A stretch of 36,307 bases of DNA from a virus. Positions 6,279 to 13,534 of the stretch are shown here, piece by piece. Location of the stretch: positions 1 to 36,307 of IMG/VR virus record IMGVR_UViG_3300046167_000195; one strand, 5' to 3'. The position numbers and the translations under genes were made by a program. The notes beneath the pieces were generated by a model. It worked only from the letters and a program-made list of their open reading frames with translations. It was not told where the DNA came from and did no database searches. Within the stretch, counting starts at the first letter, position 1. Each line of letters opens with the position of its first letter.

Positions 6279-8205
6279 TAGATTGTCCTTTTTGGTCTAT
6301 TGCTTTTTCTTTGATAAGCGTTTCAGCAACTTTAAGACGACGTTCAAACTCTTTGTCCTCTTGGTCACCTTCACGCAGGTTACGGGTAATAGCGTTAATC
6401 TTGTCAATCTCAAGCTCCTGCGGTACAACAGCAGCCTCTGCAGCAAGCTTAGCGGCACGTGCTTGTGACTCTTGAGCCTGAGCAGACAGAGCAGCTGTTT
6501 GTGACTGCTGGAACTGCATTTGTGCTTGCTGAGCCTCCATCTGCATTTGTTGTGCTTGAGGATTAGGCTGTGAAGCTTGTTGCATAGCCGCAAGTAGTTC
6601 TTCACGGTTAGACAAATTCATGTTGTCAATAACTGATTCTATTAGTGTACTGTACAACGGTGAGTCCTGACCCATAGTTTGTAGTAGTTGCACAAGTTGA
6701 GTTACTTCGTACTCACGTGCAATAATACCTAGAGTAGAACTAGCGTTAAATTTATAGTCAGCTACAGGATAGTTTTCAGGGTCAAACTGCATATAACGGT
6801 GTGCAGCTTTCTTGACAAAAGGAATAAGAAACGACTGTTGGAAGTTAATCAGTGTACGCTTATGGCGTTTAATAATAGCGCCAAGAGACATACTAATGCC
6901 AGCGGCAGTACTCTCGCCATTAACTTGACCTGCAATTCCTGCTGAGTCCACTGCTCCTGTTGCTTGCTGTACCATCTGCTGCAGTGCTCCGGCTTGAGCA
7001 AAAGTGATTTGACTAACTTGACCAAAGTTAAACGGTTGAAGTACTTCACGTGGATCTCCGTTGGTTAGAATCATCTTACCAGGACGTACTTCTGGTTTTG
7101 CACCACGTGGTAAACGAGTGGCATCAATAGCCATCATAGGATGAATTGTAAGGCTTAAGGCATCAATACGAGCACGTAGTTCTGTGTCCAAAGCTTTCTG
7201 ACTGTTGTAGCCTTTTTCACAAACACCACGACCCCAAAAGCGACCAGGTACTACGTCCCAAGGAAAAGCTACTACAGGACGATCAGACATCATGTAGGGG
7301 TTAGCCTCTGCCTTCAAAAGTATACCGCCGTTAGCAACCACTACAACGGCCTCTACGTAACGAGAATCTGACTCTACCTCACCTACCAGTTCTTCGTCTT
7401 CGTCGCTTGTAGCGGAATCTAGAAGCTCTCGTGGCACTAAACCGTAGTACTTAGTCAAACGTACCTTGTCGTCATTGTAAATAGTTAGGTCTTGGTCAGG
7501 CTCTAAGTCAGTATCAGGAGCAGCAGAACCAACGTACACGTCACGGTACACGCCTTGTTCCTGCAGAAGTTCTACTTGGTGTTTGCTAACAAACTCGTCA
7601 ATAGCTACACCCATAGCGTCTTCAACATTAGTTGCTACAGGATCAATTAGGAAGTTCTGAGGCATTACTGGCTTAAGCTTAACAACCACACGGTCAGTAA
7701 TGTTTACACCTACAGCTTGCAACTGACCTTCCATAATAGGCTCAGTAGCAGGAACCATTTCCTTCATTTCTTCAATAACAATCTCACCAATACCTGTACC
7801 AAAGACTGCTGAGTTAATTAGACACTCTGCGACAGCTTTACGTATCATGCAGTTTTCAAAGTCTTCCGTAAGCTTGTTACGAAGGAACTGCACGTCTTGT
7901 CTTTGGGTGTCTCCAAAGTTGTCACTAACGTCAAACCACTTGCCACGACCAAACGTAGCTTCTTCTAACTCTGCTACATTAGACTCAACAGCCTGTTGAA
8001 GTGCAGGAGAAATAATACGGGAACGCTCAGACCGACGCTCGCTGTCAGAAGGGTCCCACTGACCACGCCAGAGTCGATAATATTCTTCAAATTTGTTTTC
8101 ATAGTTGCTTTCGTAGTGGTCCCTCCAGTCTTCGCATTTAGTCATAACCCAGTCTTCAAGAGATTCTTGGATCATCAATGGGTCTTGTTCGTATAGTTCA
8201 CTCAT
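6166..8205 (-). CDS. Portal protein (head-tail connector)
   Basis: 679 residues, next to the large terminase as expected. The N-terminal region (YYRLWRGQWDPSDSERR, then SRIISPALQQAVESNVAELE) and the mid-region (WDVVPGRFWGRGVCEKGYNSQ) are typical of podovirus portals that form the dodecameric DNA gate at one capsid vertex. Residues from about 560 on are a long Gln/Ala/Glu helix, comparable to the barrel or tail helix of P22-type portals. The C-terminal 37 residues overlap another gene in a different frame. Length fits the family (about 550-720). The start ATG lies one base after the terminase stop. Confidence 0.88.
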   Translation of the reverse strand: MSELYEQDPLMIQESLEDWVMTKCEDWRDHYESNYENKFEEYYRLWRGQWDPSDSERRSERSRIISPALQQAVESNVAELEEATFGRGKWFDVSDNFGDTQRQDVQFLRNKLTEDFENCMIRKAVAECLINSAVFGTGIGEIVIEEMKEMVPATEPIMEGQLQAVGVNITDRVVVKLKPVMPQNFLIDPVATNVEDAMGVAIDEFVSKHQVELLQEQGVYRDVYVGSAAPDTDLEPDQDLTIYNDDKVRLTKYYGLVPRELLDSATSDEDEELVGEVESDSRYVEAVVVVANGGILLKAEANPYMMSDRPVVAFPWDVVPGRFWGRGVCEKGYNSQKALDTELRARIDALSLTIHPMMAIDATRLPRGAKPEVRPGKMILTNGDPREVLQPFNFGQVSQITFAQAGALQQMVQQATGAVDSAGIAGQVNGESTAAGISMSLGAIIKRHKRTLINFQQSFLIPFVKKAAHRYMQFDPENYPVADYKFNASSTLGIIAREYEVTQLVQLLQTMGQDSPLYSTLIESVIDNMNLSNREELLAAMQQASQPNPQAQQMQMEAQQAQMQFQQSQTAALSAQAQESQARAAKLAAEAAVVPQELEIDKINAITRNLREGDQEDKEFERRLKVAETLIKEKAIDQKGQSNANNATRDANPTRPDQQQLQRPVRPSGPTGAPSRGVE

Positions 8206-8206
8206 A

Positions 8207-9460
8207 TTAGTATCCTGCTACTACGTCTAAGATTTCGTGGTCTTCAATCTCGTACGTATAGTCGTACGCCACATTAGCTAACTGGTCGATGTAAGCTAAA
8301 GCGTCAACCAAGTCATCGTGAGTTAATGGATCAGGGAATTGAAACAGCTGGTCAAGAAACCTAGCATTCCACTCACCTTTATTTAACGTAATGTAGCCGT
8401 TTTCAAATCTACCTTGTAACGCCCACATAATCCTGTCAGTCTTCTTTTTATTACCGTGTGTTAGTTCTTCTACTCTAAAGAACGTACCGTACTTCTTTTG
8501 TAAGTCCACTAAAGGAGACATTACGGCTTGTTTAGCAATACCTCTTTCGATTCCAACCGATACGGGACGGTAATCTCTGACGGCCTGAAAGATTTTAGTA
8601 GCCGTTTCGTCAAGACTCCATCGTCCATATATGATATTGTCAACAAACCAACCATGCTCACTAACTTTAACGACGGCGATGGCAGTTTCGTCAAGCTTAG
8701 AATTCTTTGTTCGTTTCTTATTGACTTCTTCAAAACCTGCCAAGTCAACAGCAATGTAATAATCTCCTACTTCCGGCTTAGACTTACTAAACTTAACCCA
8801 ATCTTCCTTAAACATTTCTGACCCACGAGCTTCAAACGACGCCATAAACTCTTGGCGAAACGCGTAAGAAGACATAGACTTTTTAGCAATGTTGATTTCG
8901 TCAGGGTCCAACAACGGGTTATCGTACGACGTAAAATGCCATGATTTGTATGTAGGGTCATCATCTAGTTCCGCATATTTGTACAACTCGTAAAAGTGGT
9001 TCCTTCCCATTGGCGTACCAATGAACATTGCACAGCCCTTTTGGTCGGCAAGTGCCGGTCTCAAGATCTGCTCAAATACGTCAGGTTTCATGTCTGCGTA
9101 TTCGTCCATGACTAGAAACTTAAGGCTGACACCTCGCATGGTCTCTGGTCTATCTGCACCTTTGAGGCTGATTGTGGCTCCGTTGACAAGCTTAATTTGC
9201 AGATTATTAATGTGACTACCACTAATAACAGGATGTCCCAGTTCCAAAAGGGTTTGCCACATGATGTCTCTGGCTTGTCCTTGAGTAGGTGCGACGTAAA
9301 ATACATGGCCTCTGTCCGCCTTAAGTGCGTTAACTATTAACATCCACGCTGCTAACCTAGACTTACCTGTACGTCGCCCAGCAGCTACTATTTTAAATCT
9401 TGTGTCGTCTGCCCAAACATCTTGTTGCCAAGGCAGTAACTCAATGTTTAAGTCGGTCAA
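8207..9460 (-). CDS. terL: Terminase large subunit
   Basis: 417 residues. The N-terminal ATPase has Walker A GRRTGKS at 28-34, Walker B FLVMDE at 115-120 and the coupling motif IGTP at 147-150. The C-terminal RNase-H-like nuclease has Asp239 in AVDLAG, Glu305 in GIERG, and HDDLVDALAY at 381-390. These are the parts needed to cut concatemers and drive DNA through the portal. Overlaps the previous gene by 4 nt. All key residues are present. The packaging mode (cos, pac or terminal repeats) cannot be read from the protein alone. Confidence 0.95.
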   Translation of the reverse strand: MTDLNIELLPWQQDVWADDTRFKIVAAGRRTGKSRLAAWMLIVNALKADRGHVFYVAPTQGQARDIMWQTLLELGHPVISGSHINNLQIKLVNGATISLKGADRPETMRGVSLKFLVMDEYADMKPDVFEQILRPALADQKGCAMFIGTPMGRNHFYELYKYAELDDDPTYKSWHFTSYDNPLLDPDEINIAKKSMSSYAFRQEFMASFEARGSEMFKEDWVKFSKSKPEVGDYYIAVDLAGFEEVNKKRTKNSKLDETAIAVVKVSEHGWFVDNIIYGRWSLDETATKIFQAVRDYRPVSVGIERGIAKQAVMSPLVDLQKKYGTFFRVEELTHGNKKKTDRIMWALQGRFENGYITLNKGEWNARFLDQLFQFPDPLTHDDLVDALAYIDQLANVAYDYTYEIEDHEILDVVAGY

Positions 9461-9798
9461 AAGTTAAGCCTTGGTGTTGCTAGTACTAATTCAAACGAAA
9501 TAATACTGACAAACGTAGAAGTAGCTTCAGGTGTAAGCGTTAGTGTGTCACCTTCTTTTGCTACTAGAAACTCACCGTACTGACCACCAAACTCTAGAAA
9601 CTCACCTGAGCCTACGTTCTTGCTTGCTAGAAAGTCAATGTCTACACCGTTGTGTACCCACTTAGCGCTAAGGCTTTTACTGCTGCCTGTTGTGTTAGAG
9701 ATAAACAAGTAAGTAACAATAGCATCATAGCCACTAGGTACTTCTAGGATTGTATTACTAGCGCCTGCTGTTAGTGCATCACCGTGTGAAAACTTCAT
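9457..9798 (-). CDS. Small beta-rich protein, probably virion-associated
   Basis: 113 residues from the ATG at 9798, which sits two bases after the endolysin stop (TGATATG). A longer frame opening at 9861 would lie within the endolysin gene and is not preferred. Sequence such as MKFSHGDALTAGASNTILEV, then FLEFGGQYGEFLV, suggests an all-beta fold with alternating hydrophobics and no catalytic motif. Placed between lysin and terminase; perhaps a decoration or attachment protein. Not recognised further. Confidence 0.7.
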   Translation of the reverse strand: MKFSHGDALTAGASNTILEVPSGYDAIVTYLFISNTTGSSKSLSAKWVHNGVDIDFLASKNVGSGEFLEFGGQYGEFLVAKEGDTLTLTPEATSTFVSIISFELVLATPRLNF

Positions 9799-9799
9799 A

Positions 9800-10150
9800 T
9801 CAATAAGTCCACATAACAGGAGTAGTACCACGCGTGTCCACGTGTACAAAACCTTTGTCAATACCTATGCCAGTAAACTTAAGTTCAATGGCTTTGGTCA
9901 CAATAGTTAGGCGATCAGCGGCATTTGTTATTTTTATGTCTGCCGCGATGCCTTGTGCGTGAGTACCAGGTACGTCTTTCTTAGCCTCTATAGGATGCTT
10001 AGTTGGATGCCTATAGCCACTCGTGACTTCAAAAGGAAAACCACATGCCTCACGTAACTCGTCTAACTTCTCTAGAAACTCTCGTTCCATGTTGTTTGTA
10101 CCAGTAACCTGACAGTCAAATTCTTCTCTAGTGAAGTACTTAAGACTCAT
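9800..10150 (-). CDS. Endolysin, M15-type zinc peptidase
   Basis: 116 residues, the size of a single M15 catalytic domain. SGYRHPTKHP near residue 44, GTHAQGIAADI with His64 and Asp71, and FVHVD with His103 and Asp105 give the zinc-ligand and catalytic layout of D-Ala-D-Ala/L-Ala-D-Glu carboxypeptidase-type lysins such as the T5 enzyme. It would cleave peptide cross-links of Gram-negative peptidoglycan at lysis. No signal peptide, so export depends on the holin at 33,622-34,020, which is far away in the late region. Overlaps the upstream gene by 11 nt. Confidence 0.85.
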   Translation of the reverse strand: MSLKYFTREEFDCQVTGTNNMEREFLEKLDELREACGFPFEVTSGYRHPTKHPIEAKKDVPGTHAQGIAADIKITNAADRLTIVTKAIELKFTGIGIDKGFVHVDTRGTTPVMWTY

Positions 10151-10523
10151 CTACTACTTCTCCTTCTATAATGTCAGGTGTTGACACCTCTGCAGTACCT
10201 ACGCCACTAATGTTGATCTGAATAGCGTTTCTACCAGTGTCTTTTACTACGTCTTTTTCAAAAGCACCTACAGGTAATATACGGTCCATCACAAGTTTCC
10301 AAGCAGCAGCCTGATTCTTATGGTCGTTGTCCAAAGCAGCATCAAAAATAGTCTCTAGCACCCTACGTGACTTAGGTGAAGCCAACATACGTGCTTTGTA
10401 TTCATTGATTATTGCTGCGTCACCCTTTGGTCGGCCTACTACACCCTTGTTTCCAGGTTTTACAGCAGCTACTTCTGACTTACGGGGTCTACCACGACCT
10501 CTTTTTTTAACAACGTCGGTCAT
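10140..10523 (-). CDS. AT-hook DNA-binding protein, candidate terminase small subunit
   Basis: 127 residues, first gene behind the strong leftward promoter. It carries the AT-hook GRGRPRKS near residue 9 and a second GRPKGD motif, then a helical core (SPKSRRVLETIFDAAL, KNQAAAWKLVMDRIL) and an acidic tail. Helical DNA-binding proteins in front of terL are often small terminases. The order here (this gene, lysin, small protein, terL) and the repeats next door fit DNA recognition for packaging, but the assignment is inference. Confidence 0.6.
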   Translation of the reverse strand: MTDVVKKRGRGRPRKSEVAAVKPGNKGVVGRPKGDAAIINEYKARMLASPKSRRVLETIFDAALDNDHKNQAAAWKLVMDRILPVGAFEKDVVKDTGRNAIQINISGVGTAEVSTPDIIEGEVVDES

Positions 10524-10551
10524 AACATAAATTATCCCTAATTACAACTAT

Positions 10552-10580
10552 AGTATAACATAAGTTTACATAAAAGTCAA
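10552..10580 (-). promoter_or_regulatory. Main leftward promoter
   Basis: Minus strand TTGACT (10580-10575), 17-nt spacer, TATACT (10557-10552). The start point would be near 10545, leaving a leader of about 20 nt before the ATG at 10523, with AGGGA as ribosome site. It has the same -10 and spacing as the capsid promoter at 4704-4732. Confidence 0.85.
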
Positions 10581-10790
10581 GTTATTTTTTAGTTATTTTA
10601 CAAAGTAGTAGTTTTACTAGTGTAAACAAGAGGTTACATAAGCAGTAATTACCGTTATTTTTTCTAATTTTGCCCTATTTTGTACGTAGGTGGCTACAAC
10701 TATAATTATACAGCGGCAACAGGGGCCCCCGCCTCAAGTTTACACCAGGAAACCAAAGAAGTCAAGCCGTAGTTTTACCAGTTGACACGG

Positions 10791-10844
10791 GTTGCAACTC
10801 ATGTTAGCCCGTGAAGCTGGCATGGTTGCTGCATGAGGTGCAAC
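10791..10844. repeat. Imperfect inverted repeat with GTGCAAC boxes
   Basis: GTTGCAACTCATG at 10791-10803 is matched by CATGAGGTGCAAC at 10832-10844 (12 of 13 complementary). Further GGTGCAAC copies occur at 10871-10878 and, inverted, at 11059-11066; ATTGCATGAG at 10891 repeats half of the dyad. This could bind an initiator, the small terminase or a regulator. Confidence 0.6.
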
Positions 10845-10856
10845 ATGGGGACAACC

Positions 10857-10865
10857 TGTGGATAA
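10857..10865. promoter_or_regulatory. Perfect DnaA box
   Basis: TGTGGATAA is the exact reverse complement of the bacterial DnaA consensus TTATCCACA. It lies between two GGTGCAAC boxes in the only large non-coding region. No phage DnaA was found, so host DnaA would be the binder. Confidence 0.55.
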
Positions 10866-11106
10866 CTTTGGGTGCAACATTGGCACAGAGATTGCATGAG
10901 TTGACAAGTGTGTGAACCTATGTTGGTCCCTCTAGCCACTACTTATATTTACACACGCGCACGCGAGTACACCAAACACCAGGCATTGTCAATAGTTATT
11001 CATAAACTAAATGACTTTGTGATTCAGTATTCAAAACTAATATTGGACTACAGCAAGTGTTGCACCTAAAGTAACTACATCAGCAAACACAACGGAGCAC
11101 CACAAC

Positions 11107-11301
11107 ATGAAATACTTAGAGTTAGAACACGAGACACACGGACATGTACGCATTGAGTGGAACGAGAACGCCATGTTCAACTTTCAGACACCTATTGGAG
11201 GACAGTGGGTGGATTTCCATGCCTTCACTTGCTACGGTTTAGGGACTGAACAAGAGGCATTTACAGAAGCACTGGAAGCACTAGAGGAACTAGAGGTATG
11301 A
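11107..11301 (+). CDS. First gene of the replication arm, 64 residues, unknown function
   Basis: An acidic protein (pattern ELEHETHGHVRIEWNENA at the start, ending in ALEALEELEV) with no membrane segment or metal site. Its ATG follows a weak GGAG and its stop overlaps the next start (ATGA). First-position early genes in lytic phages often encode host-takeover proteins; nothing in the sequence identifies the target. Confidence 0.65.
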   Translation: MKYLELEHETHGHVRIEWNENAMFNFQTPIGGQWVDFHAFTCYGLGTEQEAFTEALEALEELEV

Positions 11302-11471
11302 CAACTTATCAAGCAGCATTGTACAAACTAAACAAAGCTAACACACTGAAGGAACTAAAAAGGCTAGACAAAAGTTTTGAAAGGATTTACAACAACGGCT
11401 TTTTTACGGTCATTCAATACCAAACACTAGATCAAAAACTAGTAGATAAACTAATTCAATTAGAGGGTTAA
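11298..11471 (+). CDS. 57-residue early protein, unknown function
   Basis: Starts in the ATGA overlap with the preceding gene and ends three bases before the next ATG. The product (MTTYQAALYKLNKANTLKEL at the N-terminus) is a basic, mostly helical polypeptide with no recognisable motif. Tight coupling on both sides supports it as a real gene in the early operon. Confidence 0.6.
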   Translation: MTTYQAALYKLNKANTLKELKRLDKSFERIYNNGFFTVIQYQTLDQKLVDKLIQLEG

Positions 11472-11474
11472 GCG

Positions 11475-11711
11475 ATGAAACTCAAGCAACTAGGAAGCAA
11501 CACAACACAGGTCACCTATGATCTACACACTGGACCGATGGACATTCTATTTAGCTATGAAACACCGGTAGCAGCATGGCTACCAAACAGAGGGTACATA
11601 CGCACACAAAAGAAGTTTAGCCCAACTACAACCAAACACATTAACCAGTGGCTAAATGGTGCTGAAGCGTTAGAAGTGCCACAGTCACAACTAGAGGAGC
11701 TAGTATCATGA
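11475..11711 (+). CDS. 78-residue early protein, unknown function
   Basis: No family recognised. It opens with MKLKQLGSNTTQVTYDLHTG and has a beta-rich first half, then a helical C-terminus ending in an acidic VPQSQLEELVS. The stop overlaps the next start by 4 nt (ATGA), and the start lies three bases after the previous stop, so it belongs to the early operon. Confidence 0.65.
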   Translation: MKLKQLGSNTTQVTYDLHTGPMDILFSYETPVAAWLPNRGYIRTQKKFSPTTTKHINQWLNGAEALEVPQSQLEELVS

Positions 11712-11929
11712 AATCATCAGTAGATTACTTCACAAGCTTTGACATGTACAACGGTAAAACAAAAGTTTACTGCGGCTACTCAGACATAAACAACGCACAC
11801 ATTGTGTGGCGTCAAGATGGGGACTATGTGGGCAACATGTTGATTTATAGCGACGTTGGTGACGCCTTAGAGGACTTTAACACACGTAGAGAGTTTGCAC
11901 AGGCTATAGGAGTTTTAGACAATGTTTGA
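11708..11929 (+). CDS. 73-residue early protein, unknown function
   Basis: Overlaps its neighbours on both sides (4 nt and 8 nt). The sequence contains many aromatic residues (SVDYFTSFDMYNGKTKVYCG) and is probably a small alpha/beta domain similar in layout to the preceding gene, to which it might be distantly related. No catalytic or metal motif. Confidence 0.65.
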   Translation: MKSSVDYFTSFDMYNGKTKVYCGYSDINNAHIVWRQDGDYVGNMLIYSDVGDALEDFNTRREFAQAIGVLDNV

Positions 11930-12047
11930 ACAATGGCAGCCATGTTGGGACATAGCATTACTAATAATAGGTGTTGGCTTTTGGTGGGCCATGTGTTCAC
12001 TCTATGAGAGATTCACAACTAAACCAAAGGGAGCAACCAGGAAGTGA
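11922..12047 (+). CDS. 41-residue single-pass membrane protein
   Basis: Begins MFEQWQPCWDIALLIIGVGF, with a hydrophobic stretch from about residue 9 to 26 including GFWWAM, then a basic tail (TTKPKGATRK), giving an inside-positive orientation. It overlaps the preceding gene by 8 nt and its stop overlaps the GTG start of dcm (GTGA). The overlaps support expression. Possibly a membrane-acting early protein; function unknown. Confidence 0.55.
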   Translation: MFEQWQPCWDIALLIIGVGFWWAMCSLYERFTTKPKGATRK

Positions 12048-12916
12048 AAGTTTTAGACCTATTTGCAGGCATTGGAGGCTTTACTCTAGGTTTAGAGAGG
12101 GCAGGATTTGAAACAGTGGCTTTCTGTGAGATTGATCCATTTGCACAGAAGGTTTTAAACAAGAATTGGCCAAAGGTACCGATTTATGACGACGTTAAAG
12201 AAATCACAGCAGAACAACTCAAAGCAGATGGAATTGAAGTTGACATCATTACAGGAGGGTTTCCCTGTCAAGACATCAGTGTCGCAGGGAGACAAGAAGG
12301 ACTTAAAGGAGAACGATCTGGACTCTGGTCTGAGTGCGCTCGTTTGCTTAGGGACATTCGACCAAGATACGCCATATTTGAGAACGTCAGAAACTTACTC
12401 AACGGCAATAATGGAGACTGGTTCCGACAGGTACTCTGGGAAATTTCCGCCATCGGGTATGATGTTGAGTGGCACTGTATACCAGCTTCCGCGCTTGGTG
12501 CCCACCACAAAAGAGACAGGGTCTGGATTGTGGCCTACTGCAACAGCGATGACAGGAGGCGAAGGAGTAGCGCCCAGTCACATCAACGGGAAACATGGTT
12601 GGAATCTAGGTGCAGCAGTACAGGACAGTCTTTCGCCGAAGCCCCACAGACGATGGCCGACTCCAGCAGCGAGGGACTACAAAGGAGCACGAAAGCCGGA
12701 GACAAAGGCGAAAACTGGACGCAATCCAGATACCAACTCATTACCGGATGCAGTGGAGTTTCGTGGGACGCCTGGAAGACTGAACCCAACGTGGGTCGAG
12801 TGGCTAATGGGGTTCCCGATAGGACACACCGACTTAAATGCTTAGGTAATGCCGTAGTTACTCCAATACCTGAGATGATAGGAAAAGCAATTATGCAACG
12901 GGAGATTAACCTATGA
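12044..12916 (+). CDS. dcm: DNA cytosine-5 methyltransferase
   Basis: 290 residues from a GTG start overlapping the previous stop. Motif I DLFAGIGGF at 5-13 (AdoMet site), motif IV GGFPCQDIS with catalytic Cys75, motif VI ENV at 113-115, motif VIII HHKRDRVWIVAY at 154-165, a serine/arginine-rich target-recognition region, and motifs IX-X (VGRVANGVPDR, LKCLGNAVV) near the end. All parts of an active enzyme are present. It probably protects phage DNA from host restriction; the target sequence is unknown. Most of the gene also carries a long open +1 frame with its own recognisable motifs (12186-12845). The stop overlaps the next ATG (ATGA). Confidence 0.93.
   Translation: MKVLDLFAGIGGFTLGLERAGFETVAFCEIDPFAQKVLNKNWPKVPIYDDVKEITAEQLKADGIEVDIITGGFPCQDISVAGRQEGLKGERSGLWSECARLLRDIRPRYAIFENVRNLLNGNNGDWFRQVLWEISAIGYDVEWHCIPASALGAHHKRDRVWIVAYCNSDDRRRRSSAQSHQRETWLESRCSSTGQSFAEAPQTMADSSSEGLQRSTKAGDKGENWTQSRYQLITGCSGVSWDAWKTEPNVGRVANGVPDRTHRLKCLGNAVVTPIPEMIGKAIMQREINL
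12186..12845 (+). CDS. Overprinted ORF in the +1 frame of dcm (WPTP / LNPTWVEWLMG family)
   Basis: 219 codons open entirely inside dcm, with AAAGG nine bases before its ATG. The product contains WPTPAARDYKGAR, LWPTATAMTGG, SGMMLSGTVYQLPRLVP and ends RLNPTWVEWLMGFPIGHTDL. From memory these motifs define a protein family often annotated in phages and bacteria as hypothetical or methyltransferase-associated. Each motif is the +1 reading of a conserved Dcm motif: EPNVGRVANGVP gives NPTWVEWLMGFP, MADSSSEGLQ gives WPTPAARDYKG, and PCQDIS gives PVKTSV. It could be a genuine dual-coded protein or an open frame kept by Dcm codon constraint. Confidence 0.45.
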   Translation: MTTLKKSQQNNSKQMELKLTSLQEGFPVKTSVSQGDKKDLKENDLDSGLSALVCLGTFDQDTPYLRTSETYSTAIMETGSDRYSGKFPPSGMMLSGTVYQLPRLVPTTKETGSGLWPTATAMTGGEGVAPSHINGKHGWNLGAAVQDSLSPKPHRRWPTPAARDYKGARKPETKAKTGRNPDTNSLPDAVEFRGTPGRLNPTWVEWLMGFPIGHTDLNA

Positions 12917-13077
12917 AGAAACGTAGCCATGTAGGAGACTACTTTATGACTCAGGAGGAAGTTGCAAAAGTGTTAAACATTACACGTGCTGAAGTGCAAC
13001 AAACTGAATATCAGGCATTGAAAAAATTAAAGCAATCTGATAGGCTCAAGAAGTACGTAGGAGCAAAGGAGAACTAA
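12913..13077 (+). CDS. Sigma-70 region 4-like helix-turn-helix microprotein
   Basis: 54 residues starting in the ATGA overlap with dcm. The core MTQEEVAKVLNITRAEVQQ, then TEYQALKKLKQSDRLKKYV, follows region 4.2 of primary sigma factors (LTLEEVGxxxxVTRERVRQIE, then xxALRKLRHPSR) along its whole length, covering both helices of the helix-turn-helix. Nothing corresponds to regions 1-3, so it cannot act as a full sigma factor. It could bind -35 elements or the RNA polymerase beta flap and act as an anti-sigma or co-activator. The genome encodes no polymerase of its own, so such a modifier would make sense; function is inference. Confidence 0.7.
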   Translation: MKKRSHVGDYFMTQEEVAKVLNITRAEVQQTEYQALKKLKQSDRLKKYVGAKEN

Positions 13078-13079
13078 AG

Positions 13080-13337
13080 ATGACAAGAGAAACAGCAGAC
13101 GTTTGGCATGATGACTATTACGACAGGTTAGAAGGCAAAGGCATTTATAAACACTATGTAGAACCTGAGTATGACCCTGACGCTGAACCTGACTATGGAC
13201 GTATGAACACTGCTATGACTAAATTACAGTTAACAGTAGAAGACCTAAATGAACAACACCGGCAAAAACTGGAGCGAATGCAACAACTGGCAGACTCTAT
13301 AAACCACCTTAAGTACTTAACAAGAGGCAACAAGTAA
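13080..13337 (+). CDS. 85-residue acidic coiled-coil protein, unknown function
   Basis: The N-terminal half is rich in Asp, Glu and Tyr (YVEPEYDPDAEPDYGRM) and the C-terminal half forms a coiled coil (LTVEDLNEQHRQKLERMQQL). It starts two bases after the sigma-4-like gene, and its stop overlaps the next start (TAATG). No domain was recognised. Confidence 0.7.
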   Translation: MTRETADVWHDDYYDRLEGKGIYKHYVEPEYDPDAEPDYGRMNTAMTKLQLTVEDLNEQHRQKLERMQQLADSINHLKYLTRGNK

Positions 13338-13534
13338 TGGTAGAACAAATGATACCACCAGACCCAACGGACTACTTCAGTGCTGCTGAGACGGACTACA
13401 TGATGGCTATGATAGAGGAATATGAAATAGAAATGTTTCGCCTTAAGGTCAAAGGGGACTTGCAAAAGATGTCCAAAGCTGATCTTGAGCGTAATATGCT
13501 AGATATTTATGGGGACAACTGGAAAAACATATGA
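13337..13534 (+). CDS. 65-residue acidic protein, unknown function
   Basis: Predicted mainly helical: AAETDYMMAMIEEYEIEMFR is followed by MSKADLERNMLDIYGDNW. Acidic, with no cysteine. It is joined to its neighbours by a 1-nt overlap upstream and a 4-nt ATGA overlap downstream, so it is part of the same polycistronic message. Confidence 0.65.
   Translation: MVEQMIPPDPTDYFSAAETDYMMAMIEEYEIEMFRLKVKGDLQKMSKADLERNMLDIYGDNWKNI

Larger units (their letters stand above)
10524..11106. other. Divergent intergenic region, candidate replication origin and control region
   Basis: 583 bases without a convincing gene, between the leftward virion arm and rightward replication arm. Contents: the leftward promoter; GTTTACA boxes at about 10564 and 10738, with the inverse TGTAAAC near 10621; a TATAAT at 10701-10706 with only a weak -35 (possible rightward promoter); a GGGGCCCC palindrome near 10,723; an imperfect dyad at 10791-10844; a perfect DnaA box; and GGTGCAAC repeats. 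The last 100 bases are AT-rich and lead into the first rightward gene. Origin function is inferred from this combination and from the switch in transcription direction. Confidence 0.6.

Noticed and set aside
9799-9861. Upstream start extending the 113-residue gene to 134 residues
   Set aside because: The extra residues lie inside the endolysin gene; the ATG at 9798, just after the lysin stop, gives a coupled start and a clean N-terminus.
10601-11106. A tRNA or small coding gene in the divergent gap
   Set aside because: No cloverleaf, T-loop consensus or open frame with a ribosome site could be found by eye; the gap is explained by repeats and control sites.
12268-12930. Three minus-strand frames (80, 65 and 115 codons) opposite dcm
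   Set aside because: No motifs or ribosome sites; they result from the unusual openness of this segment. Only the +1 sense frame shows motifs of its own.
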